From Alcanivorax sp. 1008 (lineage in GTDB: Bacteria > Pseudomonadota > Gammaproteobacteria > Pseudomonadales > Alcanivoracaceae): DNA of 64,000 nt. Positions within the stretch are counted from its first letter, which is position 1. Each line of letters begins with the position of its first letter. Under the pieces are notes generated by a model. It did not search any database, was not told the origin of the DNA, and saw nothing but the letters and a program-made list of their open reading frames with translations. Made by a program: the position numbers and the translations under genes. Below are positions 8,529-19,922 of this stretch, in pieces. The stretch spans positions 449,131 to 513,130 of the forward strand of contig NZ_JAFMPS010000002.1 in assembly GCF_020667895.1 (NCBI RefSeq). The letters are read 5' to 3'.

Positions 8529-9629
8529 ATGAAATTCAGCATCAATCGTGAACAGTTGCTCAAGCCGCTGCAGCAGGTAGCCTCGGTGGTTGAACGCAGG
8601 CAGACTCTGCCAGTTTTGTCGAACGTCCTGCTCGAGGTCTCCGGTGACCGGTTGTCTATGACTGGTACAGATCTGGAATTGGAGTTGGTCGCTCATCTGG
8701 CAATTGGCGGGGAGGTTCGCGAAGGCGAAACCACTGTGCCCGCACGAAAGTTAGTGGATATTTGCAAGAGCTTGCCGGCAGAGGCCGATATTCGCTTCGA
8801 GATTGATGGTGAGCGCTTACTTATAAGATCAGGGCGTAGTCGTTTCACCCTGGCCACCCTGCCAGCAAGCGAATTCCCTAATCTCGAGGAGAAGACTGAG
8901 GGTTCCGTATTTGCTATTGCCCCAGGAGCCTTGCGCCAGCTGATCGATCGTACTGCTTTCTCCATGGCTCAGCAGGATGTTCGTTATTATCTCAACGGCA
9001 TGCTGTTTGAGTTGCGTCCCGGGCGTTTGCGCACTGTGGCTACCGATGGTCATCGGTTAGCTATGTGCGATGCTGAGTTGGAAGCCATCAAGGATCAGGC
9101 CCAGGTTATTTTGCCGCGCAAAGGGGTTATGGAGCTTTCCCGTTTGCTGGGCGATGCCGGCGGTGAGGTGGAAGTTATCGTTGGCAAGAACCATGTTCGG
9201 GTTGTTGCGGGCGATATCACCTTTACCTCCAAGCTGGTGGATGGCAAGTTTCCGGAGTATGACCGGGTCATCCCGAAGAAGTGTGATCGTCTGGTTAATG
9301 CGGATCGGGAGACTTTGAAACAGGCGCTTAGCCGAGTGGCCATTCTTTCTAACGAAAAGTATCGCGGCATCCGAGTACAGCTAGCTGAGGGCAGTCTGCG
9401 CATTCAGGCGAATAACCCGGAGCAAGAAGAGGCGGAAGAAGAGGTTTCTGTGGATTACACCGGGGCTGCATTGGAGATAGGTTTCAATGTCAGCTATTTG
9501 CTCGAAGTCTTGAACGCAATGCACGGCGATGCCGTTGAGCTGCAGCTTGGAGACAGCAATAGCTCAGCACTGGTGGCCGACCCGGCTGCTCGCCAAGCGA
9601 CCTATGTCGTTATGCCGATGCGTTTATGA
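8529..9629 (+). CDS. dnaN: DNA polymerase III beta sliding clamp
   Basis: 366 residues, the normal length of the clamp that tethers DNA polymerase III to DNA. The start chosen is the ATG at 8529 (MKFSINREQLLKPLQQV), which has GGAAGG just upstream; the frame also runs 19 codons further back to the dnaA stop, but that extension has no family support. The C terminus YVVMPMRL is the conserved clamp end. It lies between dnaA and recF, probably co-transcribed with dnaA. Confidence 0.97.
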   Translation: MKFSINREQLLKPLQQVASVVERRQTLPVLSNVLLEVSGDRLSMTGTDLELELVAHLAIGGEVREGETTVPARKLVDICKSLPAEADIRFEIDGERLLIRSGRSRFTLATLPASEFPNLEEKTEGSVFAIAPGALRQLIDRTAFSMAQQDVRYYLNGMLFELRPGRLRTVATDGHRLAMCDAELEAIKDQAQVILPRKGVMELSRLLGDAGGEVEVIVGKNHVRVVAGDITFTSKLVDGKFPEYDRVIPKKCDRLVNADRETLKQALSRVAILSNEKYRGIRVQLAEGSLRIQANNPEQEEAEEEVSVDYTGAALEIGFNVSYLLEVLNAMHGDAVELQLGDSNSSALVADPAARQATYVVMPMRL

Positions 9630-9636
9630 TCCTGTC

Positions 9637-9660
9637 GGGCGGACCAGTATTGGTCCGCCC
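9637..9660 (+). other. Perfect hairpin in the dnaN-recF gap
   Basis: GGGCGGACCA (9637-9646), loop GTAT, TGGTCCGCCC (9651-9660): a perfect 10-bp stem, 8 bases after the dnaN stop. There is no T run, so termination would be weak. It may reduce recF expression relative to dnaN, or affect mRNA stability. It also argues that recF starts downstream of it. Confidence 0.7.
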
Positions 9661-9697
9661 ATCCTGGATCTCATACCCGACGACTCCCCTCCCCTTG

Positions 9698-10786
9698 ATG
9701 CTGCAACGCTTCCATCTCCACCAGTTCCGTAATTATCGCGATCAAGTATTCGTGCCGGACAGCGCTGTCAGCGTGGTAACCGGGGAGAATGGATCTGGGA
9801 AGACAAGCCTTCTCGAAGCCATCTATCTTCTCGGTGCAGGGCGCAGCTTCCGCACATCAAGAATGGCTAGTTTGATTATGGCTGATACCAGTGATTGCAC
9901 GCTTTTTGCTGAAATCAGTGGGGATCAGGGTAGTCGTCGTATCGGCATCCAAAGGGATCGTCAGTCATTAATGGACGCCAGACTTGATGGCCAGCGGGTC
10001 TCCGGGCTTAGTGACATAGCAAGGTTGTTTCCGGTTCAGGTGCTGCACCCGGGCACGGTAGAGCTGGTGGAAGGAGGATCCTCAGCCAGGCGCCGCTATC
10101 TTGATTGGGTAATGTTCCACGTGGAACAGGATTTCATCAGTGAGTGGCGTAGACTACGGAGTGCTGTTGAGCAGCGTAATCGGCTTCTCAAGCAGCCCGG
10201 TTTGAAGCTGCGGGAACTGGCTGTTTGGGACCGGCAGGTTGCTGAGAGTTCTGTTAGAATCGACGCCATGCGAAGGCGCCATCTGCCCCAACTCACAGCT
10301 CTGTTTGAGGATGAGTTGGCGGCGTTCTCTGCGTCAGTACCAGCGGTTGGCCTTAACCTGAATTCAGGTTGGGCCTCTGGAGATGATATTGCTCAGGTTC
10401 TGGCATCGTCGCTGGAGCAGGATGTCCGTCGCGGCTTTACCGGCAAGGGGGCTCATCGGGCGGACCTGCTGTTGAGCGCTGACGGGGGGCCTGTTCGCGA
10501 GGTATTTAGCAGGGGGCAGCAAAAGATAGTCGCCTATGCGTTAGTGATGGCCCAAGTCCGGTTGATCCGTGAATTGGCTGGCCGGGACTGTCTGATGCTG
10601 GTTGATGACCTGACATCAGAGTTGGACCGGGATAATGCAGACAGGGTGATGGGTGCGGTTATCAGGGTTAGCAAGCAGGTCATTGTGACCTCTTTGGATC
10701 CTGCTTTGGCACCCTTGGGGAATGAGATTGATTACACAGTGTTCCACGTGGAACACGGCACCCTAAAACAGGTGCAGAAGGGATAA
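9698..10786 (+). CDS. recF: DNA replication and repair protein RecF
   Basis: 362 residues from the ATG at 9698 (MLQRFHLHQFRNYR). The frame extends 24 codons upstream through a hairpin, but the family begins here. RecF is an SMC-like ATPase that helps load RecA at single-strand gaps. Walker A GENGSGKTSLLEAIY lies near residues 30-45, the ABC signature FSRGQQKIVAYAL near 270 and Walker B LMLVDDLTSELD near 300. Two parS palindromes lie inside the coding sequence, so the codons there are constrained by the DNA site as well. Confidence 0.95.
   Translation: MLQRFHLHQFRNYRDQVFVPDSAVSVVTGENGSGKTSLLEAIYLLGAGRSFRTSRMASLIMADTSDCTLFAEISGDQGSRRIGIQRDRQSLMDARLDGQRVSGLSDIARLFPVQVLHPGTVELVEGGSSARRRYLDWVMFHVEQDFISEWRRLRSAVEQRNRLLKQPGLKLRELAVWDRQVAESSVRIDAMRRRHLPQLTALFEDELAAFSASVPAVGLNLNSGWASGDDIAQVLASSLEQDVRRGFTGKGAHRADLLLSADGGPVREVFSRGQQKIVAYALVMAQVRLIRELAGRDCLMLVDDLTSELDRDNADRVMGAVIRVSKQVIVTSLDPALAPLGNEIDYTVFHVEHGTLKQVQKG
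10113..10128. promoter_or_regulatory. parS: parS centromere site within recF
   Basis: TGTTCCACGTGGAACA, a perfect 16-bp palindrome and a variant of the Pseudomonas parS consensus (TGTTCCACGTGGAAC core). ParB binds such sites near oriC to segregate new origins and load condensin. It is about 3.2 kb from oriC, inside recF. Confidence 0.9.
10740..10755. promoter_or_regulatory. parS: parS centromere site near the recF end
   Basis: A second identical 16-bp palindrome TGTTCCACGTGGAACA, 627 bp from the first, in the last codons of recF. Two exact copies so close to oriC make chance unlikely. parA and parB are not in the window and presumably lie elsewhere. Confidence 0.9.
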
Positions 10787-10823
10787 GAGACTCCAGGCAA
10801 GTAAAAGATCTGGAGCCATTTGA

Positions 10824-13262
<2,439 letters not shown>

Positions 13263-13272
13263 TCAGATTGAA

Positions 13273-13308
13273 GCAATAAAAAACCGGCATAAGCCGGTTT
13301 TTTATTGC
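13273..13308. terminator. Bidirectional terminator between gyrB and plsC
   Basis: Perfect 16-bp inverted repeat (13273-13288 with 13293-13308) around an ATAA loop. It has a CCGGC core flanked by six A on one side and six T on the other, so it can stop transcripts from gyrB (plus) and plsC (minus). The plsC stop codon lies inside its right arm. Confidence 0.92.
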
Positions 13309-14096
13309 CCTGCCTTATTGATGCGTAACTCCCCCGGATAGTTGGCGCTGATCCAGTCGACGTATTCCTGTTTGACCTGAGCTACGGTCTTGTCAGTTAC
13401 CGAAATGGGCGTTCCGATTACCACGGTGATGGTTCCAGGAAATCGCCAAACAGATCGCGCCGGCCAGCAGTCGCCGGAATTATGTACCACCGGAACAATC
13501 GGAGTTTGCGCAGACACCGCCAGCGATGCGCCACCGCCGTTAAAGCGACCCAGACTGCCCGGCTGTTGCCGCGTACCTTCCGGATAGATGACTACACTAA
13601 TGCCGCTTTCCAGACGTTGCTTGCCCACGCGTAAAATCGTCTTCAATGCTTGCGAGGCTTTCTTGCGGTCGATAGCAATAGGTTTGAGAAGTGCCAGCGC
13701 CCAGCCAAAAAAAGGAACCCATAACAGCTCCTTCTTTAGAATGGTTGCTTGTGGTGAACTGAGTATTTGCAGGTAAAAGGTTTCCCATTGGCTTTGATGG
13801 TTGGCCATGATCACGACAGCGCGATCCTTTGGAATATTCTCCAGGCCTTGAACCTCAATCCTGACGCCGCTGAGATGACGTAGCAGCCACATGGTGCCGT
13901 AGGTCCAGAGATTAACGAAGCGGTAGCGCTGTTCAAAAGTCTGAAACGGCGCCACCAGCAAACAAACCATGCTGTGAATGATACCCATCAGGTTATACAG
14001 CAAGAAAAAGGTAATACTGCGGACAGCAATCTGGGCATCGACCTTTCGGCCGGGCAACGCATTTTGATGGTGTTTCTGGTCCATTACTGTACCCAT
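13302..14096 (-). CDS. plsC: 1-acyl-sn-glycerol-3-phosphate acyltransferase
   Basis: 264 residues. It adds the second acyl chain to lysophosphatidate in phospholipid synthesis at the inner membrane. A membrane segment lies near residues 28-50. The acyltransferase motif is the variant NHQSQWE (near residue 98), where the usual Asp is replaced by Glu as in a known branch of the family, and PEGTRQ follows near 170. GGAAGGG precedes the ATG at 14096. It is downstream of glyQ-glyS, as in Pseudomonas, but without the gmhB gene often found between them. Confidence 0.9.
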   Translation of the reverse strand: MGTVMDQKHHQNALPGRKVDAQIAVRSITFFLLYNLMGIIHSMVCLLVAPFQTFEQRYRFVNLWTYGTMWLLRHLSGVRIEVQGLENIPKDRAVVIMANHQSQWETFYLQILSSPQATILKKELLWVPFFGWALALLKPIAIDRKKASQALKTILRVGKQRLESGISVVIYPEGTRQQPGSLGRFNGGGASLAVSAQTPIVPVVHNSGDCWPARSVWRFPGTITVVIGTPISVTDKTVAQVKQEYVDWISANYPGELRINKAGQ

Positions 14097-14142
14097 TTGC
14101 AGCGCCCTTCCCCTGAGGCGAGGAGCGCTGGGAGCTTGAATA

Positions 14143-16209
14143 TCACCCCAATTCGGAAATATCGGCTACCTTGAGAAACAACCCGCGCAACTGGGCCAGC
14201 ATCGCCAGACGGTTGTCTCGCAGCGCTACATCATCGGCCATGACCATGACTTTTTCGAAGAACTCATCAACCGGATGGCGTAGTGCCGCGAGGCTTGCCA
14301 GTACCGCCGCATAGTCGCTGACATTGGCGCTATCCGTTATGGCCTTCTGCAAGGCAGCGAACAATACTTTCTCTTCATCTTGCTGCAGCAAATCCTGTTT
14401 GATGAACTCCGGTGCCGGACCACTGAGCTTGCTGAGGATATTGCCAACCCTTTTGTTCGCCGCGGCCAGAGCAGCGGCTTCCGGGCGTGTACGAAATGCT
14501 GCTACGGCCTGAATGCGCTGCTCCACATCCTGTGGCTTGGTCGGGTTAATCGCCAATACGGACAGGATTACCGGTGTATCGATGCCCTGCTCCTGATACA
14601 TGGCACGGTAACGACCCTGCACAAACTCAAGAACATCAGTTTGCAGGCTGTCTTTTGCCTTGAGCTCACAACCTGAATATGCCTGCGCAGCCTGATCAAT
14701 CAGAGTACGCATGTCGAGGTCGAGTTTGTTAGCAATGATGATGCGTAGAATGCCAAGTGTGGCGCGGCGCAACGCATAGGGGTCTTTGTCACCGGTAGGC
14801 TTCTGACCAATGCCAAAAATACCCACCAACGTGTCAAGTTTGTCAGCAATGGCCACCGCCATTCCGGTCCTGGTCTGCGGTAGCACATCGCCAGAAAAAC
14901 GCGGCAGATACTGCTCTCGCATAGCTTCGGCGACCTCAGCATTCAGGCCGTCATTCAGGGCCAGGTAATAACCCATTATCCCTTGCATGGTGTCAAACTC
15001 ATACACCATGGCAGAAGCCAAATCCGCTTTACATAAAATGCCGGCCTGCTCCGCCAGTGCTTTATTACCGCCGATCTGTTCTGCAATAAAGCCCGCCAGT
15101 TTGGAAATTCGGCGGCACTTGTCTGCGACACTGCCCAGCTGCTGTTGAAATACTACTTTCTCCAGCGGCTCAGCGTGCTCCCTGAGTGTTTTTTTGCGAT
15201 CGAGATCGTAGAAGAAAGCAGCATCGGACAACCGTGGACGAACTACCTTCTCATTACCAGAAATCACAACCGCAGGTTCCTTCGAATCAAGGTTGCTGAT
15301 AAACACGAATGCGTTCTTCAGCTTCCCCTGGCCGTCCAGTACCGGGAAATATTTCTGGTTCGACTCCATGGTGGTAATCAGCGCCTCCTGGGGTACGCGC
15401 AGGAAGTCCTCTTCGAAATGACCGACCATGGCCACCGGCCACTCCACCAGTGCGGTTACTTCGTCAAGCAGGTCGGCATCAATAGAAGTAACACCGCCTT
15501 CCTTTTTACCGGCAGCGACGGCGTTCTCACGGATCATTTCCCGACGACGGTCGAAGTCGGCTATCACAAACCCTTCATTTTCCAGACGAGTTTCGTACTC
15601 GGCTGGCGAAGCCAGGCGAATAGAGGCAGGAGCATGGAAACGGTGGCCGCGGGATTCGCGACCTGCATTCTGGTCCAGCAAAGTGATATCCAGGACCTGA
15701 TCACCCAACAGTGCCACCAGCCATTGACTAGGACGGACAAACTGCACCTTTCGATTGCCCCAACGCATTCGCTTTGGAATCGGCAGGCGCTGTAGGGATT
15801 GTTCCAGCATGGCCGGCAGTAGCTCCGCCAGAGGCTTACCCGGTTCGCGTACCTTCGCCACCAGCCAGGCGCCTTTGTCAGTCTCTAAAGTTTCCAGCTG
15901 ATCCATGGTCAGTCCAACGGACTGGGCAAAACCGAGGGCGGCTTTGGTTGCATGTCCTTCTTCGTCAAATGCAGCTTTTACCGCCGGACCACGGCGCTCG
16001 ATATCGCGATCTGCTTGTCCCACGGCAACCTGTTCAATGCGAAACGCCAGACGACGCGGCGCCGCAAAAACTTTCATGGCGCCATGCTCAAGGCCAGCGT
16101 CATCCATTTGTTTCAGCGTTTCGGTGGCGAAAGCTTCAGACAGTGCTTTCAGGGCCTTCGGTGGCAGCTCTTCGGTGCCAAGCTCAATCAACAAATCTGC
16201 GCGTTGCAT
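14143..16209 (-). CDS. glyS: Glycyl-tRNA synthetase beta subunit
   Basis: 688 residues from the ATG at 16209; a GTG directly before it could add one residue. Together with GlyQ it forms the alpha2beta2 enzyme that charges glycine tRNA. The N terminus LLIELGTEELPPKALK is the family start, and the HD-like core and C-terminal tRNA-binding region are complete. The start overlaps the glyQ stop as TGATG, so the two are translationally coupled. Confidence 0.96.
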   Translation of the reverse strand: MQRADLLIELGTEELPPKALKALSEAFATETLKQMDDAGLEHGAMKVFAAPRRLAFRIEQVAVGQADRDIERRGPAVKAAFDEEGHATKAALGFAQSVGLTMDQLETLETDKGAWLVAKVREPGKPLAELLPAMLEQSLQRLPIPKRMRWGNRKVQFVRPSQWLVALLGDQVLDITLLDQNAGRESRGHRFHAPASIRLASPAEYETRLENEGFVIADFDRRREMIRENAVAAGKKEGGVTSIDADLLDEVTALVEWPVAMVGHFEEDFLRVPQEALITTMESNQKYFPVLDGQGKLKNAFVFISNLDSKEPAVVISGNEKVVRPRLSDAAFFYDLDRKKTLREHAEPLEKVVFQQQLGSVADKCRRISKLAGFIAEQIGGNKALAEQAGILCKADLASAMVYEFDTMQGIMGYYLALNDGLNAEVAEAMREQYLPRFSGDVLPQTRTGMAVAIADKLDTLVGIFGIGQKPTGDKDPYALRRATLGILRIIIANKLDLDMRTLIDQAAQAYSGCELKAKDSLQTDVLEFVQGRYRAMYQEQGIDTPVILSVLAINPTKPQDVEQRIQAVAAFRTRPEAAALAAANKRVGNILSKLSGPAPEFIKQDLLQQDEEKVLFAALQKAITDSANVSDYAAVLASLAALRHPVDEFFEKVMVMADDVALRDNRLAMLAQLRGLFLKVADISELG

Positions 16210-17186
16210 CACTTGGCTCCTTTCTTGTCTTGCTTGGCATCTTGCTTTGCCAAGTCGGCAAGCACTTCATCACGAATTGTGGCATCAGCCAGCGGGAAGC
16301 CTGCGGCGCGACGGCTGGCCAGATAGGCTTCGGCCACGGCACGGGCCAGTTCGCGTACCCGCAAAATGAAGCGTTGACGCTCGGTCACCGAGATCGCCTT
16401 GCGAGCGTCCAGCAGGTTGAAGGTGTGCGATGCTTTCAGCACATACTCATAGGCTGGCAACGGCAGGCCGGCGGCAATCAACGCCTTGCTCTCGCGCTCG
16501 AAATCGTCGAAATGACCGAACAGCATGGCCGTGTTGGCATGCTCAAAATTGAAGGTCGACATCTCCACTTCGTTCTGGTGGAACACGTCACCATAGGTGA
16601 CCTTGCCGAATGGACCGTCGGACCAGATCAGGTCATAAACGGAATCAACGCCCTGCAGGTACATGGCGATCCGCTCCAGACCGTAAGTGATCTCGCCGGT
16701 CACCGGATAGCAGTTGATGCCGCCCACCTGTTGGAAGTAGGTGAACTGGGTAACCTCCATACCATTCAGCCAGACCTCCCAGCCCAGACCCCAGGCGCCG
16801 AGGGTTGGCGATTCCCAGTTGTCCTCGACGAAGCGGATATCATGCACGCTGGTGTCGACGCCTAGGCGGCGCAGGGAGCCGAGGTATAGCTCCTGAATGT
16901 TGTCCGGGGACGGTTTCAGTACCACTTGAAACTGGTAGTAGTGCTGCAGCCGGTTCGGGTTTTCTCCATAGCGACCATCAGTGGGGCGGCGAGATGGCTG
17001 CACATAGGCACTGTTCCAGATTTCCGGGCCGATGGCGCGCAGGAAGGTCGCCGGATGGAAGGTGCCAGCGCCCACTTCCATATCCAGTGGCTGAATAATG
17101 ACGCAGCCCTGCTCGGCCCAATATTGCTGCAGGGCCAGAATCAGGCCCTGGAAAGTGCTGGTATCAGTCTTCGGTGTGTCCGACAT
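16209..17186 (-). CDS. glyQ: Glycyl-tRNA synthetase alpha subunit
   Basis: 325 residues from ATG 17186 ([15 protein letters not shown]). The frame runs 26 codons further upstream but the family begins here. This class II subunit binds glycine and ATP and pairs with GlyS. Family motifs seen are [29 protein letters not shown] and [19 protein letters not shown]. The stop overlaps the glyS start. The divergent tag gene begins 125 bases away. Confidence 0.97.
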   Translation of the reverse strand: MSDTPKTDTSTFQGLILALQQYWAEQGCVIIQPLDMEVGAGTFHPATFLRAIGPEIWNSAYVQPSRRPTDGRYGENPNRLQHYYQFQVVLKPSPDNIQELYLGSLRRLGVDTSVHDIRFVEDNWESPTLGAWGLGWEVWLNGMEVTQFTYFQQVGGINCYPVTGEITYGLERIAMYLQGVDSVYDLIWSDGPFGKVTYGDVFHQNEVEMSTFNFEHANTAMLFGHFDDFERESKALIAAGLPLPAYEYVLKASHTFNLLDARKAISVTERQRFILRVRELARAVAEAYLASRRAAGFPLADATIRDEVLADLAKQDAKQDKKGAK

Positions 17187-17311
17187 GCGAGGTGTCCCGG
17201 AAACGGCTGAAAAATCAGTCGCGCAGTATAGCGGGGATAGCTTGGTTTTGCTGCATTGTGCCAACTGCGGTTGCGGCGCATTCTTCCTGCATTGTGTTCT
17301 GGGAGTTCTGT

Positions 17312-17872
17312 ATGGCCCGTTGTCCCTGGTGCGGAGAAGACCCGCTCTATCAGCATTATCATGACCATGAGTGGGGTGTGCCGGTGCATGATGAGCACAC
17401 CCTGTTTGAGTTTCTCACTCTGGAAGGCGCGCAGGCCGGGCTTAGCTGGATCACTATTTTGAAAAAGCGGGACAATTACCGGGAAGCCTTTGCCGGGTTT
17501 GATCCGGCCAAGGTGGCGCGCTTTACCCCGGCCCGCATCGAGAAGTTGTTACGCAACCCGGGGATCGTGCGTAATCGTCTTAAAGTGAATTCGGCAGTGA
17601 GCAATGCGCAGGCATTTCTGGCGGTGCAAAACGAGTTTGGTAGTTTCGATCGCTATATCTGGGGCTTTGTTGGTGGTAGACCAGTGGTTAACCGGTTTGC
17701 CAGCATGAATGACGTGCCGGCGCAGACCCCGATGGCAGTGGCTATTAGCAAGGATCTGAAAAAGCGAGGATTTCGCTTTGTTGGCCCGACCATTGTTTAT
17801 GCGATGATGCAGGCTATCGGCATAGTGAATGACCACCTGCTGACCTGCCAACGACATGCGGAGCTGTCATGA
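17312..17872 (+). CDS. tag: DNA-3-methyladenine glycosylase I
   Basis: 186 residues from ATG 17312 ([22 protein letters not shown]); an upstream extension of the frame has no family support. Tag removes 3-methyladenine from alkylated DNA. The N-terminal cysteine and histidine (residues 4 and 16-18) and the C-terminal HLLTCQRH form the known zinc site, and EGAQAGLSW and LTLEG are family motifs. It is divergent from glyQ, as PA0010 is in Pseudomonas, and overlaps the next gene by ATGA. Confidence 0.95.
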   Translation: MARCPWCGEDPLYQHYHDHEWGVPVHDEHTLFEFLTLEGAQAGLSWITILKKRDNYREAFAGFDPAKVARFTPARIEKLLRNPGIVRNRLKVNSAVSNAQAFLAVQNEFGSFDRYIWGFVGGRPVVNRFASMNDVPAQTPMAVAISKDLKKRGFRFVGPTIVYAMMQAIGIVNDHLLTCQRHAELS

Positions 17873-18270
17873 CTGAACGAAACGTGATTATTCTTATTGG
17901 CTTGGTCAACTTGACCTTGCTGGGTTTTCTGACGCCCCTGTTAGACGGCGATCTACTGGCTGCCCAGGATCCGCTATTTTTTAGTTGGCCTGGAGTGGTG
18001 ATCATTGCCCTGTGGGGCCTGGCCTATATTGCCGTGGCACCGGTGTGGGACAAGGTGCCGTGGCTGTTACTGGTGTTTGCTCTTGAGAAGCTGCTGTTTG
18101 ATCTGCGCTGGGTGCACTGGATTATCCACAATAAAGAAGCTCTACCAGCCTTATATGAGCAGGATCTGATGGTGGCATTGTTTTATTCCGGGTACGGCAT
18201 CTGGGATGGTGCCTGTGCGTTGGTGTTCCTGTGGTATTTCATGCGCGCCCGGCAAAAGGCAGCTGTTTGA
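17869..18270 (+). CDS. Small membrane protein, unknown function
   Basis: 133 residues with four predicted membrane segments (near residues 5-25, 39-58, 62-78 and 102-128). No domain is recognised. It overlaps tag by ATGA, so it is translationally coupled to a DNA repair gene, though a shared function is not obvious. A 12-bp GC-rich inverted repeat follows. Confidence 0.75.
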   Translation: MTERNVIILIGLVNLTLLGFLTPLLDGDLLAAQDPLFFSWPGVVIIALWGLAYIAVAPVWDKVPWLLLVFALEKLLFDLRWVHWIIHNKEALPALYEQDLMVALFYSGYGIWDGACALVFLWYFMRARQKAAV

Positions 18271-18288
18271 GCTGTTGCCTGAACTGAG

Positions 18289-18316
18289 CCCATGCAGCGG
18301 TTTGCCGCTGCATGGG
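18289..18316. terminator. Inverted repeat between convergent genes
   Basis: CCCATGCAGCGG (18289-18300), loop TTTG, CCGCTGCATGGG (18305-18316), perfect 12 bp. It lies between the convergent membrane-protein and DUF4197 genes. Only a short TT follows, so it is a weak or Rho-aided terminator, or a 3' stabiliser. Confidence 0.5.
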
Positions 18317-18329
18317 TTGGGCATGTAGA

Positions 18330-19055
18330 TCAGTTCTGTATGCCGAGTACGGCATTGATCATGGCGGAACCACGGGACAGTGGTGCCTGACGAATCATCT
18401 TCTCCTCAGCGGCCATGCGACCAAACAGGGCGTTCAGGCTCTGGTTCATCACTTCTGACTCAATATCCAAATTGGGTTTACTGGTCAGCGGCAACGCGTT
18501 GTAGGTATCCAGCATGGATTTGTACTGGCTATAGAAGCCGGTGTTTTCAAGGTTGCTGCGGATGATTGGCTGGAAGCGTTGGCGCAGCTGAGCTTCGGTT
18601 TGGCCACGGAAATAATCCGTCGCTGCGGTCTCCCCTCCGGTAGCTACATCCACCGCATCCTGAATGGTCATATTGGTGATGGCCTGCTGAAATACGGGTA
18701 AGGCTTCTGCTGCGGCCTGCTCAGCTCCGCGGTTCATGGCGGCGTCCACCTTGTCAAGATAGCCCCCCATACCGACCTTGCGAAGCGTATCGGCCACCGG
18801 CTTCAGGGATGCGGGCAAGGTCAATGGGTAGCCGCTGTTACGGTAACCGTCAGTGGCGGACAGGGAGGTGCCGGCGCGCTGGCTGCTAAGTTTAAGAACC
18901 TGCTTGAGGGCATCGGATGCCTGAGCTGATTCGCTAAGGCCGAATTCTTTAGCCATTTGTTTGCCGGCGCCATACCAAGGATTATCGCCGCCGGTTGCGC
19001 AACCGGTTAAAACGGCGATTAGAGCGAAAAAGGGGAGAAGAGCGAGCCGGGTCAT
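18330..19055 (-). CDS. DUF4197 lipoprotein
   Basis: 241 residues with a short signal peptide and lipobox LTGC (cysteine near residue 19). The rest matches the DUF4197 family of helical exported proteins: ALKQVLKLSSQRAGT, NRGAEQAAAEA, a DYFRGQT segment and a C terminus rich in alanine and leucine. The role of the family is unknown. It is single-gene and divergent from the acyltransferase at 19136. AGGAGG precedes the ATG. Confidence 0.9.
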   Translation of the reverse strand: MTRLALLPFFALIAVLTGCATGGDNPWYGAGKQMAKEFGLSESAQASDALKQVLKLSSQRAGTSLSATDGYRNSGYPLTLPASLKPVADTLRKVGMGGYLDKVDAAMNRGAEQAAAEALPVFQQAITNMTIQDAVDVATGGETAATDYFRGQTEAQLRQRFQPIIRSNLENTGFYSQYKSMLDTYNALPLTSKPNLDIESEVMNQSLNALFGRMAAEEKMIRQAPLSRGSAMINAVLGIQN

Positions 19056-19135
19056 ATGACCTCCTGTTTCTTTTTATGTGAATGTGACGGGGATGCTAAG
19101 GTATCCGACTCCCCCATGAAACCGCACGGCCCAAG

Positions 19136-19738
19136 ATGACTGATCAATATCGCCAGCAACACAAGCAGCGCCTCAGCTACATGCCGTGGCTATATCATTC
19201 TCTGAAACCGGTCCAGCGTGAGTGGGCCGAAGCCTGGCAGCAGCAACTGCAACGTAGTTTGATGGCCATGGAGACCATTCGTTTTGGCGAGGGCTGTTTT
19301 GTTGCCCCGGAGGCAAACCTGTTTGCCGAGCCGGGCCGTGACATCATCATTGGGAATGGCAGCCAAATTGCGGCGGGCTGCTTTCTGCATGGGCCAATCC
19401 GGATAGGCGATCACGTCAGCATTAACCACGGTGTCACTCTCGACGGTGGCCGCGCCGGTATTGAGATCGGTGATCACACCCGTATCGCCGCACGCTGTAC
19501 CGTTTATGCCTTTAACCATGGTCTAGCCGTGGACCGGCTGATTCGTGAGCAGGCCGTATCATCGACAGGTATTCGTATTGGTCGCGATGTCTGGGTCGGT
19601 GCCAATGTCGGTATTGTCGATGGCGTGACTATAGGTGATGGCGCAGTGATCGGCATGGGATCGGTTGTTACCCGGGATGTCCCGGCAGGTATGGTGGTGG
19701 CCGGCAACCCGGCCAGAGTATTGCGGCCGCGTGGCTGA
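19136..19738 (+). CDS. Hexapeptide-repeat acyltransferase
   Basis: 200 residues. Repeated [IV]G-x4 hexapeptides (about residues 55-185, for example IGNGSQIAAG, IGDHVSINHG, IGRDVWVGANVG) build the left-handed beta helix of maltose/galactoside O-acetyltransferase relatives. The catalytic histidine is probably in YAFNHGL (near residue 126), and the C-terminal VVAGNPARV loop is typical. The substrate cannot be told. It is followed by a 184-base gap with operator-like repeats and a TetR gene. Confidence 0.88.
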   Translation: MTDQYRQQHKQRLSYMPWLYHSLKPVQREWAEAWQQQLQRSLMAMETIRFGEGCFVAPEANLFAEPGRDIIIGNGSQIAAGCFLHGPIRIGDHVSINHGVTLDGGRAGIEIGDHTRIAARCTVYAFNHGLAVDRLIREQAVSSTGIRIGRDVWVGANVGIVDGVTIGDGAVIGMGSVVTRDVPAGMVVAGNPARVLRPRG

Positions 19739-19783
19739 CTTCTCTGTCCCTCTTTGTCCCACCCACACATGACCTGTTACAAC

Positions 19784-19841
19784 CTCGTTATTGAACGATG
19801 TTTAGGAAATTGCCAATATTTGAACGTCGTTCAATAACGAG
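19784..19841. promoter_or_regulatory. Likely TetR operator pair
   Basis: A perfect palindrome TTGAACG-T-CGTTCAA (19820-19834) and, centred 29 bp upstream, an imperfect copy TTGAACG-A-TGTTTAG (19791-19805). The outer sequences also form a perfect 15-bp inverted repeat (19784-19798 with 19827-19841). Position, 82-140 bases before the TetR start, suggests autoregulation. The remainder of the 184-base gap shows nothing else. Confidence 0.6.
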
Positions 19842-19922
19842 ACACATAACCTGTGAATGATGTAACCGCCACTGGTGGCTTTTCCGTCTGTCGGCCCAGA
19901 CCAGGCAAGTTGGATCCAGCTT

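Noticed and set aside
15145-16865. Long plus-strand frames of 216 and 363 codons opposite glyS-glyQ
   Set aside because: They lie fully antisense to two well-supported genes, match no family and follow from the codon bias of the opposite strand.
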